A DNA stretch of 64,000 nucleotides from an uncultured Eubacteriales bacterium (GTDB taxonomy: Bacteria; Bacillota; Clostridia; Oscillospirales; Oscillospiraceae): assembly GCA_900543625.1 (NCBI GenBank), contig UQSF01000005.1, forward strand, positions 1 through 64,000, in the 5' to 3' direction. Positions within the stretch are counted from its first letter, which is position 1. The number at the start of each line of letters is the position of its first letter. The position numbers and the translations under genes are program-made. Below are positions 33,377 to 42,030 of the stretch, piece by piece. The notes below the pieces were generated by a model, which worked only from the letters and a program-made list of their open reading frames with translations, searched no databases and was not told where the DNA came from.

Positions 33377-34688
33377 AGTATTCTCCCCCATATGTTTGGA
33401 TCTGTTCCATCCGGACGCAGACCATGGTTTGATCCGGCACCGCCGCCCATTGCTCGGCGACGCCGAAGCCGGCGATGGCCGCCGGCACATCCGCCGCGCG
33501 GATGATCGGTACGCGCTCGCGCGCGCCCTGCGTCAGCCCCCGCTCTGCAAGCAGGTCGCTCACGCGCTTGGTGCAGCCGCGCCCTGCCAGACGGATCCGA
33601 TCGCCCGGACGCCGCGGCGTAACAGATAGTTTATCATGGATAATCGCAGATTTAAAGACAAAAGTGGTGAACGCGCTGTGAATTTCACGAAACGGTTCCG
33701 GCATCCCCACCGTGAAGCGCACGCCGAGCTCCGGGATCTCCGTCGTCTGACCGGGGATGAGCGCATACGTCCCGAGCTTTTCCCTGGGCTGCGCGCCGAA
33801 AAAGAGCCGCCCCTGCTCGCGCGTCACACGCAGACCGGGCACGTCGGCATAGCCGAGCCCTTCCCCGCCGCACAGTTGCTCGAGCGCCAGCAGATGCCGC
33901 CGCGAGAGCTCGCGTCCGGCCGCCTGCTGCAGCACGCGCACGCGCACCGGGCGCGGCAGCGCCAGCAGCTTCGCCACCGGAATACCCTGCGCGGGCGTCT
34001 GACCGGCGAGAAATTCCGCCGCCAAGCCGCCGAGAAATCGCTCGTCCTCACGCAAAAGCGCCGCCGTATCGGCAGCATGCTGCACGAAGGCCGCGTTCAC
34101 ACTCTCGAGCGCCGGCACGGCATGGTGCCGGACGCGGTTGCGGGCGTAAGCGTCCGATGCGTTCGTGCTGTCTTCCACATGCGCGATGCCATGCGCCGCC
34201 AGATACGCCTCCGCTTCCGCGCGCGTCGTGTCCAGCATCGGGCGCAGGAGCTTGCCGCGCTGCGGCGGGATACCGGTCAGGCCGCGCAGACCGCAGCCGC
34301 GCGCGAGGTTGAGCAGCAGCGTCTCGGCGTTGTCATCCGCCGTGTGCGCCGTTGCGATCCAGTCATAGCCGTGTGCAGCCGCGCAGTCGGTCAAAAACGC
34401 ATAGCGCAATTGCCGCGCAGCGCCCTCCGTGCCCATGCCGCGCACGGACGAAACGTCGCCGCGCCCGGCGTAAAACGGTACACCCAAATGTGCACACTGC
34501 GCGCGCACGAACGCCTCGTCGCGGTCGCTCTCTGCGCCGCGCAGGCCATGATTGAAGTGCGCACAGCCGACCGTGAAGCCGCGCTGCGCCGCCAGCTCCG
34601 TCATCCGGTGCAGGAGGTACATGGAGTCCACCCCGCCGGACACGGCACACAGCACGCGCGCACCGGGCGTAATCGCATCAATAGTCAT
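33357..34688 (-). CDS. tilS: tRNA(Ile)-lysidine synthetase
   Basis: Modifies cytidine-34 of tRNA-Ile(CAU) to lysidine, which changes both codon and amino-acid identity; essential in bacteria. The 443-residue protein has the N-type ATP-pyrophosphatase P-loop SGGVDS (17-22) and HFNHGLRG. The C-terminal TilS domains end in a RPGDRIRLAGRGCTKRVSDLL block. The ATG at 34688 overlaps the end of dnaB by 11 bp; its Shine-Dalgarno is weak, which suggests coupled translation. A frame ten codons longer is possible but has no better signal. Confidence 0.93.
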   Translation of the reverse strand: MTIDAITPGARVLCAVSGGVDSMYLLHRMTELAAQRGFTVGCAHFNHGLRGAESDRDEAFVRAQCAHLGVPFYAGRGDVSSVRGMGTEGAARQLRYAFLTDCAAAHGYDWIATAHTADDNAETLLLNLARGCGLRGLTGIPPQRGKLLRPMLDTTRAEAEAYLAAHGIAHVEDSTNASDAYARNRVRHHAVPALESVNAAFVQHAADTAALLREDERFLGGLAAEFLAGQTPAQGIPVAKLLALPRPVRVRVLQQAAGRELSRRHLLALEQLCGGEGLGYADVPGLRVTREQGRLFFGAQPREKLGTYALIPGQTTEIPELGVRFTVGMPEPFREIHSAFTTFVFKSAIIHDKLSVTPRRPGDRIRLAGRGCTKRVSDLLAERGLTQGARERVPIIRAADVPAAIAGFGVAEQWAAVPDQTMVCVRMEQIQTYGGEYYERYER

Positions 34689-36027
34689 CGTCGTCGTACT
34701 TCTTCTCAATAGCCGCAAACGTCGTGTATTCGGGCAGCCACATCAGCTCGAGCGTGCCGGTCTCACCGTGGCGGTTTTTGAGGATGATCGCCTCGGCCAG
34801 GTTCGGGTTTTCGCACTCCTTGTTGTAATACCCGTCGCGGTAGAGCGCGAGCACGATGTCCGCGTCCTGCTCGATGGCGCCGGATTCGCGCAGGTCCGAG
34901 AGCATCGGGCGCTTATTCTGGCGCGCTTCATTGGCACGCGAGAGCTGCGAGAGGCAGATGACCGGAACGTTGAGCTCCTTGGCCATGATCTTGAGCATAC
35001 GGCTCATGTCGGAGACCGCCTGCGTGCGGCTCTCGTTCGACCAGCCGTGGCCGCTGCCGGCCGACTGCATGAGCTGCAGGTAGTCAATAACGACGAGGCC
35101 GAGATTCGGGATGCGGCGGCACTGGGCGTTCATGTCCGCAACGGAAAGCGACGGATTGTCGTCGATGCGGATATCGGTCGCGCTGATGGTCGTGGCCGCA
35201 GCGCCGACGCGCCGCCACTCGTCCGCCGAGAGCTTGCCGGTCAGCAGCTTCTGGCTGTCGACCAGACCCTCACCCGCGAGCAGACGGGTCGTGAGCTGCT
35301 CGCGCGCCATTTCGAGCGAGAACACCGCGACCGTCTTGCCGGACGTCTTGCCGACGTGCAGCGCGATGTTGAGCGCAAGACTCGTCTTGCCCATACCGGG
35401 GCGCGCGGCGATGAGGATCAGCTCGCCCGCGTTCAGGCCGAGAATCGTCTGGTCCAGATCCGGCAGACCGGTCGCCAGACCGGGGATGCCGCCGCCGCTG
35501 CTCGCCGCCTCGGAGAGGTTTGCGTACACGCGCTGGATGACCATACTGATCGGCTGCAGGCCGCCGACATTGCGTCCCTGCCGCAGCGCATAGATCTTGC
35601 GCTCGGCCGCCTCGAGCATGGCGTCCGCACCGCCCGAGCCTTCAAAGATCATGGTGTTGATCTCATCGGCCGCGGTGTGCAGGTTGCGCAGCAGCGCCTG
35701 ATCGCGCACGATGGCCGCGTACTTGAGCACGTTCGCCGCCGTGGGCGTGACCTGCATGACCTCCATGAGATACTGCTGGGTCGTATCCTTGAACACGCCG
35801 CGCACCTTCATCTGCTCGAGCACCGTGACCGCGTCTACGCTCTGCCCGTAGGAGAACATGGCGAAGATGGTGTCAAAAATATCGCGGTTGGCCTGAATAT
35901 AAAATTCGTCGGACTTGACCTTCTCGATCACATCCGGGATGCAGCTCGGGTCGATGAGCATCGCGCCGATGACTGCCTGCTCCGCCGGAGCGGAATGGGG
36001 CGCCTGTCTGCCAAGCAGCTCCTCCAT
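34678..36027 (-). CDS. dnaB: replicative DNA helicase
   Basis: Hexameric 5'-3' helicase that unwinds DNA at the replication fork. The 449-residue protein has the N-terminal DnaB domain (about 8-110) and the RecA-like C-terminal domain. The latter carries Walker A RPGMGKTS, Walker B LGLVVIDYLQLM and the conserved ESGAIEQDADIVLALYR motif. In Bacillus the gene is dnaC. It follows rplI by 29 bases, the common rplI-dnaB order, and its end overlaps tilS. No intein is present. Confidence 0.97.
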   Translation of the reverse strand: MEELLGRQAPHSAPAEQAVIGAMLIDPSCIPDVIEKVKSDEFYIQANRDIFDTIFAMFSYGQSVDAVTVLEQMKVRGVFKDTTQQYLMEVMQVTPTAANVLKYAAIVRDQALLRNLHTAADEINTMIFEGSGGADAMLEAAERKIYALRQGRNVGGLQPISMVIQRVYANLSEAASSGGGIPGLATGLPDLDQTILGLNAGELILIAARPGMGKTSLALNIALHVGKTSGKTVAVFSLEMAREQLTTRLLAGEGLVDSQKLLTGKLSADEWRRVGAAATTISATDIRIDDNPSLSVADMNAQCRRIPNLGLVVIDYLQLMQSAGSGHGWSNESRTQAVSDMSRMLKIMAKELNVPVICLSQLSRANEARQNKRPMLSDLRESGAIEQDADIVLALYRDGYYNKECENPNLAEAIILKNRHGETGTLELMWLPEYTTFAAIEKKYDDDDY

Positions 36028-36056
36028 GACGGGTCCCTCCCTCGCCTGCGCGCGGT

Positions 36057-36506
36057 TTATTTGTCTTCGATGACCAGCACGTGGATCGTGCCGGTGACTT
36101 CATAGCCGAGCTTGCACTTGACTTCATATGCGCCGAAGCTCTTGATGGGCTCGGCCTGCACGATCTTCTGCTTTTCGATGGTAAGCGCAAACTGCTCGTG
36201 CAGCGCGTCACTGATCTCCTTCGAGGTGACAGAGCCGAAGAGCTTGCCGTTGCTGCCGGCCTTCGCCGCGATCTTCACCTGGATCGCGCCAAGCTTCTTG
36301 GCGTTTTCCTCCGCCTCCGCCTTTTCGCGGGCGATCTGCGCGGCCTTGGCCTTCTCCTTGAGGCGGAAGGCGTTGAGATTGTCGGCCGTCGCCTCCGTCG
36401 CGAGCTTGCGCGGCAGGAGGTAGTTGCGGGCATAGCCGTCGGAAACTTCCTTGAGCTCGCCCTTTTTGCCCTGACCCTTTACGTCTGCGTTCAAAATCAC
36501 TTTCAT
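36057..36506 (-). CDS. rplI: 50S ribosomal protein L9
   Basis: Ribosomal large-subunit protein near the L1 stalk. 149 residues, the standard length. The N-terminal domain has the signature [17 protein letters not shown] (28-44). A long Lys/Ala/Glu-rich connecting helix (about 45-80) and a C-terminal domain follow. It starts after AAGGAG and sits between gdpP and dnaB, as in most Firmicutes. Confidence 0.97.
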   Translation of the reverse strand: MKVILNADVKGQGKKGELKEVSDGYARNYLLPRKLATEATADNLNAFRLKEKAKAAQIAREKAEAEENAKKLGAIQVKIAAKAGSNGKLFGSVTSKEISDALHEQFALTIEKQKIVQAEPIKSFGAYEVKCKLGYEVTGTIHVLVIEDK

Positions 36507-36524
36507 AGCAAGATACTCCTTTGC

Positions 36525-38552
36525 TTAATTTTCCAGATTATCGTCGATCGCCGCGCGTGCCATCTGCACCGCCTGCGCGACCGACACGTCGTGCAGCTGC
36601 ACGGCCGCCGACGAGCGGCTGCCGCCGCCGCCGAGCGCCTCCATGACAAGCTGCACATTCAATTCACCGATCGAGCGCGCGGAGATGAACACATCCCCGT
36701 TACCCATCGGGTAAATGACCAGTGACGCCGTGACTCCCGCGATGTTGAGCAGCTCGTCCGCAGCCTGCGCCGCGACGATGCGGTCCTGCGGCTCGGTAGG
36801 CGCGGCAATGGCGATGTCCGCGCGGTAAATGGACGCCGTCTGCAGGATCTTATAGCGGGCGACCGTGTGCTCCATATCCGTCTGCAGGAGCTTTTTCACC
36901 TCGGAGGTGTCCGCTCCTGCGCGGCGCAGGAATGCCGCCGCTTCAAACGTGCGCTCGCCGGTGCGCACGGTGAAGTCCTTTGTGTCGAGCATGATGCCCG
37001 AGAGCATGGCCTCCGCCTCCACGTGCAGGATGTCCGGCTGCTCGACCAGCTCCTCCAGAAGCTCCGCCATCAGCTCACACGCCGACGACGCATACGGCTC
37101 GTGGAAGCTCATGGTCACGTTGGAGATATAGTTTGCCGCGCGCCGGTGGTGGTCGATGACCGCCACGCGGGTGCAGGCCTCGAGCAGGCTCGCATTTTCC
37201 ACCTGATCCGGGCGGTTGGTGTCCACCACGACGAGCAGCGTGCGGCTGTCCGCGTGCAGGAACGCCTCCTGCGGCGACAGGAATGCCTTGCTGTATTCCG
37301 GCGCGCTGAGCATCCGGTCGCGGAGCTGTCCGGCCGCCGTCCTGTTGGCATCCATGACGATGCGGCAGGGCGTGCCGAATTTGCGCGCGATGCAGCACAC
37401 ACCGGCGGCAGCGCCGAGCGTGTCCAGATCGGAGAATTTATGACCCATGACGTAGACCTTGGACGAGTCCTGAATGAGCTGGCTGAGAGCATTTGCCATG
37501 ACGCGGGATTTGACCTTCGTGCGCCGCTCGACCTCACCGCCGCGGCCGCCGAAGAACTCGAACGTGACGCGGTTTTTCACAACGGCCTGATCGCCGCCGC
37601 GCGAGAGCGCCATCTCGGTGCCGAGGATGGCAAAGTTGTAGTTTTCATCGAGGCTCTCCCCGTCGCGGCCGACGCCGACGCTGACCGTGGCGCGGATGCC
37701 GCTGGGGCTGGTCACGCTGTGGACGATATCGAGCAGGGACGCAAACTTGTTCTCGCGCAGCTCGTCGAGGTGCCGCTCCTCGAACACGTACAGGTACCGG
37801 TCGCGGTCATAGCGGCGGAAGAAGCCGCCCTTGCCCTCGCACCACTGCAGGAGCTTATCCTCAATGGCGTCGCGCAGCTCGTTGCGCTTGCGGTCGGTCA
37901 GACCGCGGATGAGCTCGTCATAGTTATCAATAACGATCACGGCGATGATCGGGCGCGAGGCGTAATACTCCAGCCGGATCTTCTCATAGTCCGTCACGTC
38001 GACCCAGTAGGTGATGCCCATGTAGCTCGCGGCGTCGTCCGGGTTCGTGCGCACGAGGTTGCCGTGGATCTGGTACTTGCGCCCCTGATACTCCAGCAGC
38101 TCGGGACACTGGGTGTTTCCCTCGAGCAGCCAGCGGCCGGAAAACTCCGGGATCACGTCCGTAATGCGCATATCGACCGACGGCTTGTGCCGGCCGCAAA
38201 GATCGAAAAAGTTCTGGTTGGCCCAGATGACCTGCGAATCCGCCGGGCGAAAGACCGCCATCGGCAGCGGAAAATTCTGCAGGGTATTATTTCGCGCAGA
38301 CTCCGTATCATAGGTGACAGATTCGATATACCGCTCGAGCGTGCGGCGCTTGCGCGCGCGCATGATGACCGAATAGATAATGAGCAGCAGAATGATGACG
38401 CCCTCACCGATCGACAGCCAGAGCCGGTCGGAGAAGAAAAACGTGAGCACTGCAAACACGATCAGAAACAGCAGAAACATCCGTGAATTGGGCATCAGCG
38501 CACGCTGCAGCTTGGATTCATTGGGTACATTGCCGGTTTTGGGATCTCGCAT
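36525..38552 (-). CDS. gdpP: cyclic-di-AMP phosphodiesterase GdpP
   Basis: Membrane phosphodiesterase that degrades c-di-AMP and so affects potassium and osmotic balance. The 675-residue protein has two N-terminal membrane helices (about 24-65), a PAS-like domain, and a degenerate GGDEF domain in which the GGDEF motif is not preserved. A DHH domain (GHKFSDLDTLGAA and VIDHHRR) and a C-terminal DHHA1 domain with GGGGSRSSAAVQL complete it. The ATG at 38552 is selected because AAGGAGG lies seven bases upstream; an ATG two codons earlier touches the Shine-Dalgarno. It is the first gene of the operon through ftsH. Confidence 0.95.
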   Translation of the reverse strand: MRDPKTGNVPNESKLQRALMPNSRMFLLFLIVFAVLTFFFSDRLWLSIGEGVIILLLIIYSVIMRARKRRTLERYIESVTYDTESARNNTLQNFPLPMAVFRPADSQVIWANQNFFDLCGRHKPSVDMRITDVIPEFSGRWLLEGNTQCPELLEYQGRKYQIHGNLVRTNPDDAASYMGITYWVDVTDYEKIRLEYYASRPIIAVIVIDNYDELIRGLTDRKRNELRDAIEDKLLQWCEGKGGFFRRYDRDRYLYVFEERHLDELRENKFASLLDIVHSVTSPSGIRATVSVGVGRDGESLDENYNFAILGTEMALSRGGDQAVVKNRVTFEFFGGRGGEVERRTKVKSRVMANALSQLIQDSSKVYVMGHKFSDLDTLGAAAGVCCIARKFGTPCRIVMDANRTAAGQLRDRMLSAPEYSKAFLSPQEAFLHADSRTLLVVVDTNRPDQVENASLLEACTRVAVIDHHRRAANYISNVTMSFHEPYASSACELMAELLEELVEQPDILHVEAEAMLSGIMLDTKDFTVRTGERTFEAAAFLRRAGADTSEVKKLLQTDMEHTVARYKILQTASIYRADIAIAAPTEPQDRIVAAQAADELLNIAGVTASLVIYPMGNGDVFISARSIGELNVQLVMEALGGGGSRSSAAVQLHDVSVAQAVQMARAAIDDNLEN

Positions 38553-38608
38553 CGTCATACCTCCTTGCACCCCGTGGGCAAAACCTATTGCCCCCATAAT
38601 AATCAATG

Positions 38609-38637
38609 ATTATATCATCTTTCCCGAACGTTGACAA
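38609..38637 (-). promoter_or_regulatory. promoter of the gdpP-ftsH operon
   Basis: TTGTCA (38632-38637), a 17-bp spacer and TATAAT (38609-38614) on the minus strand. The same bases read TTGACA (38631-38636) on the plus strand, so the -35 of a divergent promoter for 38677 may overlap; its -10 (AGATTT) is weak. Confidence 0.75.
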
Positions 38638-38676
38638 TACACTTTCCCACCGAAGATTTGTGAAAGGAGCGTGCGC

Positions 38677-39681
38677 ATGAAAGCAATTTTGCTGGCCGGC
38701 GGTCAGGGCCGGCGGCTGCGCAGCATCACGGGCAAGCTGCCGAAGCCCATGGTACCGCTCGTCGGCGTACCGGTGCTTGACCGGCTGCTCGAGCTGCTGC
38801 GGCGCAACGGCTTCACGGACGTGTGCGCAACGCTGTGTTACCGGCCGGAGGCCATTCAGGAGCACTGCGGCGACGGCAGCAGCTACGGCGTGCACCTGCG
38901 CTACCGCATCGAGACCGAGCCGCGCGGAACGGCGGGCGCCGTGCGCGCGTGCAGCGACTTTTACGACCGGGACGATTTTCTCGTCATCAGCGGCGACGCG
39001 GCGTGCAGCTTTGACCTGCTGCAGCTCTACCGGCAGCACCAAAGCTCCGGCGCCGCTGTGACGGTCGCGCTCTTTCCGGACGCAGAGCCGCTGCAATACG
39101 GGCTCGTTTTGCAGGACCGGCAGGGCTACGTGCGCCACTTCATCGAAAAACCGGACTGGCCGCACGTTGTGACCGATCTCGTCAACACCGGCATCTATAT
39201 CGTCTCCCCGCGGGCGATGACCTATGTGCCGGAGGACACGCCGTTCGATTTTGCCAACGACCTCTTCCCGCTGCTGCTCGCGGCGGACGAGCCGATCCTC
39301 GGCGTGCCGATGGACGGCTACTGGTGCGACATCGGCACGCCGCGCGCCTACTACCGGTGCTGTCTGGATGTGCTCGACGGGCGGCTGAGTCCGACACCGC
39401 AGGAAGCCCCGGAATCACCGGACGCCCCCGCGCAATGCACAGACCCGCTCCGGCGCAGTGTCCCCTGCCGCGACCGCGCGCACCGGATGCGCACCCTGTC
39501 GGAGGCGATGATGGAGGCCGGCGCCGACTTCACCAACGGTCTGCACGTGCGCGACGGCAGCTGGGAGCTGACCGTCCGGCCGGATGCGGAAACCTCCGCC
39601 CTGCAGGTGGAAGCAAACACTCCGGACGCCGCCGCAGAGACCGCGCGGCTGCTCGAACTGATGGAGCAGCACGAGCAATAG
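38677..39681 (+). CDS. sugar-1-phosphate nucleotidyltransferase with a phosphohexomutase-like tail
   Basis: A 334-residue protein whose first 235 residues form a nucleotidyltransferase domain. The signature GGQGRRLRSITGKLPKP (8-24) and the VISGDAAC metal-site segment (103-110) point to mannose-1-phosphate guanylyltransferase- or glucose-1-phosphate transferase-like activity. A Pro-rich linker (about 238-262) follows. The tail 268-334 (HRMRTLSEAMMEAG...DGSWELTVRPDAETSALQVEA) looks like the last domain of phosphomannomutase. Full-length bifunctional transferase-mutase proteins exist; here the central mutase domains are missing and the RPSGTEP-type phosphate loop is degenerate. Start: AAAGGAG seven bases before ATG. 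Role in cell-surface sugar supply is inferred. Confidence 0.8.
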   Translation: MKAILLAGGQGRRLRSITGKLPKPMVPLVGVPVLDRLLELLRRNGFTDVCATLCYRPEAIQEHCGDGSSYGVHLRYRIETEPRGTAGAVRACSDFYDRDDFLVISGDAACSFDLLQLYRQHQSSGAAVTVALFPDAEPLQYGLVLQDRQGYVRHFIEKPDWPHVVTDLVNTGIYIVSPRAMTYVPEDTPFDFANDLFPLLLAADEPILGVPMDGYWCDIGTPRAYYRCCLDVLDGRLSPTPQEAPESPDAPAQCTDPLRRSVPCRDRAHRMRTLSEAMMEAGADFTNGLHVRDGSWELTVRPDAETSALQVEANTPDAAAETARLLELMEQHEQ

Positions 39682-39687
39682 AGACGC

Positions 39688-39722
39688 AAAAACCGCCGCA
39701 TCGTTGGATGCGGCGGTTTTGG
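39688..39722. repeat. left 35-bp direct repeat: terminator hairpin
   Basis: Identical to 39923-39957. It is a perfect 14-bp stem with GTTG loop and A/T tails, six bases after the nucleotidyltransferase stop codon. Confidence 0.92.
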
Positions 39723-39922
39723 AGACTGTCAAAAAGTATTACTTTTTGACAAAGGGGGGTTGCGGCCTGACCGCAGCGCACGCGCCGTCCGCCCAAGGAG
39801 GACGGCGCGCACGTTTGCAGGCCGAGAAGTATTTTCTTCGCCGCGCATGTCGCCGAAGAAAATGATTGGACTTTCTTTCGCCGCACCGGCGGCGAAACTC
39901 TACGAGGTTTTTTTGCAAGCTG
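39723..39922 (-). mobile_element. 200-bp structured non-coding element, copy 2
   Basis: Inverted homologue of 3486-3685, also exactly 200 bp and also between perfect direct repeats that are terminator hairpins. Hairpins: 39727-39751, 39831-39863 and 39876-39897, plus the GC-rich one near 39781-39812. Relative to copy 1, the 39831-39863 stem changes a C-G pair to T-A, and the 39876-39897 stem changes an A-T pair to G-C. Base pairing is thus kept in both. No protein is convincingly encoded. Confidence 0.75.
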
Positions 39923-39957
39923 AAAAACCGCCGCATCGTTGGATGCGGCGGTTTTGG
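39923..39957. repeat. right 35-bp direct repeat: terminator hairpin
   Basis: Perfect copy of 39688-39722, six bases beyond the stop codon of the convergent V-ATPase subunit D gene, where it acts as that operon's terminator. Confidence 0.92.
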
Positions 39958-39963
39958 GATGCG

Positions 39964-40617
39964 TTATTGCTTATAATGGTGTGCGTCCTCGAGGACCATT
40001 TCCTTGACCTTCATCAGGCGCACCTTGGTCGAACTTTCGTTCTCGTCCAGCTTCATGGAGATGTAACGAATGTTCTGCTCCAGCTCCGGGATCATCACGT
40101 ATTCGAGCGCATTGACGCGGCGGCGGGTCTTTTCGATCTCCTGCGCGAGCATCTGCGTGGTCTTTTCGACCTGCGCAAGCTCCAGCATATCCTTAAACAC
40201 CTCCGCCAGCTTCTCGAGCGCATCGTCCAGCTCGCCGGACGTCTGCGCGAAGCCGTACGGGAAGATCTCGGACGGGTCGCTGTTGCGGGTCTGGAAATCG
40301 TAGACCGGCACGTTCACGCTCATGATGTTCTGATAGGTCATGCCCAACTCGACGCTCTGCCGCGGGTAGAGCAGCGACTGCTCGAGCATTTCCGGGGACA
40401 TGATCGCGGACGCGACCGACAGAGAGCCGAACGCCTCCGTGAGTCCCTGCTCGACCTTTGCACGCAGCTGCTTGTTCAGGCGCACGTTGTCGAGGAACTG
40501 ACGCATCAGCTCGTCACGCTTATCCTTGAGGAGCTTATGACCCCTGCGAGCAGTCTTCAACCGGCCCTTGAGCTGGTTGAGCACCATTCTTGTCGGGGTA
40601 ATCGCTGTATTTGCCAT
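39964..40617 (-). CDS. ntpD: V-type ATPase subunit D
   Basis: Central-stalk subunit that links the A3B3 head to the membrane rotor. 217 residues, mostly two long helices as expected: N-terminal TPTRMVLNQLKGRLKTARRGHKLLKDKRDEL (two adjoining blocks) and a C-terminal RRRVNALEYVMIPEL motif typical of the family. The ATG at 40617 follows GAGGTG; the codon before it (TTG) is in frame but closer to the Shine-Dalgarno. Last gene of the operon. Confidence 0.94.
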   Translation of the reverse strand: MANTAITPTRMVLNQLKGRLKTARRGHKLLKDKRDELMRQFLDNVRLNKQLRAKVEQGLTEAFGSLSVASAIMSPEMLEQSLLYPRQSVELGMTYQNIMSVNVPVYDFQTRNSDPSEIFPYGFAQTSGELDDALEKLAEVFKDMLELAQVEKTTQMLAQEIEKTRRRVNALEYVMIPELEQNIRYISMKLDENESSTKVRLMKVKEMVLEDAHHYKQ

Positions 40618-40656
40618 CAAATCACCTCACTTGGTAAGTCTGCGGGACGGGTGCGG

Positions 40657-42030
40657 TCAGGTCTCGGGCATATACTTTTCGATCAGCTCGGGCTTGATAC
40701 GCTTGAGCTCGGTGCGCGGCAGCAGACTCAGCAGCTCCCAGCCGAGGTTAAGGGTATCCTCAATGGTGCGGTTGGTGTTGTTGCCCTGATTGACGTAGCG
40801 CTGCTCAAACGCGTCGGCGAACTTCGCAAATTGCTTGTCGTCGTCCGACAGCGCCGCCTCGCCGAGGATGGTCATGAGCTCCTTGGCGTCCTTGCCGCGG
40901 GCATAGGCCGCAAACAGCTGGTTCATCGTGCCGGAGTGGTCCTCACGGGTCTTGCCCTCGCCGATGCCTTTATCCTTCAGACGCGACAGGCTGGGCAGCA
41001 CGTCCACGGGCGGGATGATGCCCTTGCGGTACAGGTCACGGGAGAGGATGATCTGACCCTCGGTGATGTAACCGGTCAGGTCGGGGATCGGGTGGGTCTT
41101 GTCGTCCTCGGGCATGGTCAGGATCGGGATCATGGTGATCGAGCCGGACTTGCCGATGCGGCGGCCTGCACGCTCGTAGAGCGTGGCAAGGTCGGTGTAC
41201 AGGTAGCCGGGATAGCCGCGGCGGCCGGGGACTTCCTTCTTGGCCGCAGAGACCTCACGCAGCGCCTCGGCATAGTTGGTGATATCGGTCAGGATGACCA
41301 GCACCTGCATATCCTTCTCGAACGCCAGATACTCGGCCGCGGTCAGTGCCATACGCGGGGTGGCGATACGCTCGACGGCGGGGTCGTTGGCGAGGTTCGA
41401 GAACACGACCGTGCGGTCGATGGCGCCGGTGCGGCGGAACTCCTGAATGAAGTACTCAGACTCCTCGAACGTGATGCCGATGGCGGCAAAGACGACGGCG
41501 AAGTTCTCGTTGTCGCCCAGCACCTTCGCCTGACGCGCGATCTGCGCGGCGAGGGCAGCGTGCGGCAGGCCGGAGGCCGAGAAGATCGGCAGCTTCTGGC
41601 CGCGGACGAGGGTGTTCAGGCCGTCGATGGTGGACACGCCGGTCTGAATGAACTCTGCCGGGTAGGCGCGGGCTGCCGGGTTCATCGGCAGACCGTTGAT
41701 GTCGCGGTGCTCCTCGGCGAGGATCGCCGGACCGCCGTCGATGGGCTCGCCCATGCCGTTGAAGACGCGGCCGAGCATATCCTCGCTCACGCCCAGCTGC
41801 AGCGGGTGGCCGAGAAAGCGCACCTTCGACTGCGCGAGGTTGATGCCCTGCGCGCTCTCAAAGAGCTGCACGACCGCGTGATCGTCCTCGACCTCGAGGA
41901 CCTTGCAGCGGCGGACTTCACCGTTCGGGAGCTCGATCTCGGCCAGCTCGTCGTAGGTCACGCCTTCGACATTCTTGACGATCATCAGAGGGCTGGCGAT
42001 CTCCTGGATGGTCTTGTATTCTCTAATCAC
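40657..42030 (-). CDS. ntpB: V-type ATPase subunit B
   Basis: Regulatory non-catalytic nucleotide-binding subunit of the A3B3 hexamer. 457 residues, normal length. The N-terminal beta barrel is followed by the alpha/beta domain, with [20 protein letters not shown] in place of a true P-loop and the [10 protein letters not shown]-terminal motif. The start is GTG at 42030, overlapping the end of subunit A by 4 bp (GTGA). Confidence 0.97.
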   Translation of the reverse strand: MIREYKTIQEIASPLMIVKNVEGVTYDELAEIELPNGEVRRCKVLEVEDDHAVVQLFESAQGINLAQSKVRFLGHPLQLGVSEDMLGRVFNGMGEPIDGGPAILAEEHRDINGLPMNPAARAYPAEFIQTGVSTIDGLNTLVRGQKLPIFSASGLPHAALAAQIARQAKVLGDNENFAVVFAAIGITFEESEYFIQEFRRTGAIDRTVVFSNLANDPAVERIATPRMALTAAEYLAFEKDMQVLVILTDITNYAEALREVSAAKKEVPGRRGYPGYLYTDLATLYERAGRRIGKSGSITMIPILTMPEDDKTHPIPDLTGYITEGQIILSRDLYRKGIIPPVDVLPSLSRLKDKGIGEGKTREDHSGTMNQLFAAYARGKDAKELMTILGEAALSDDDKQFAKFADAFEQRYVNQGNNTNRTIEDTLNLGWELLSLLPRTELKRIKPELIEKYMPET

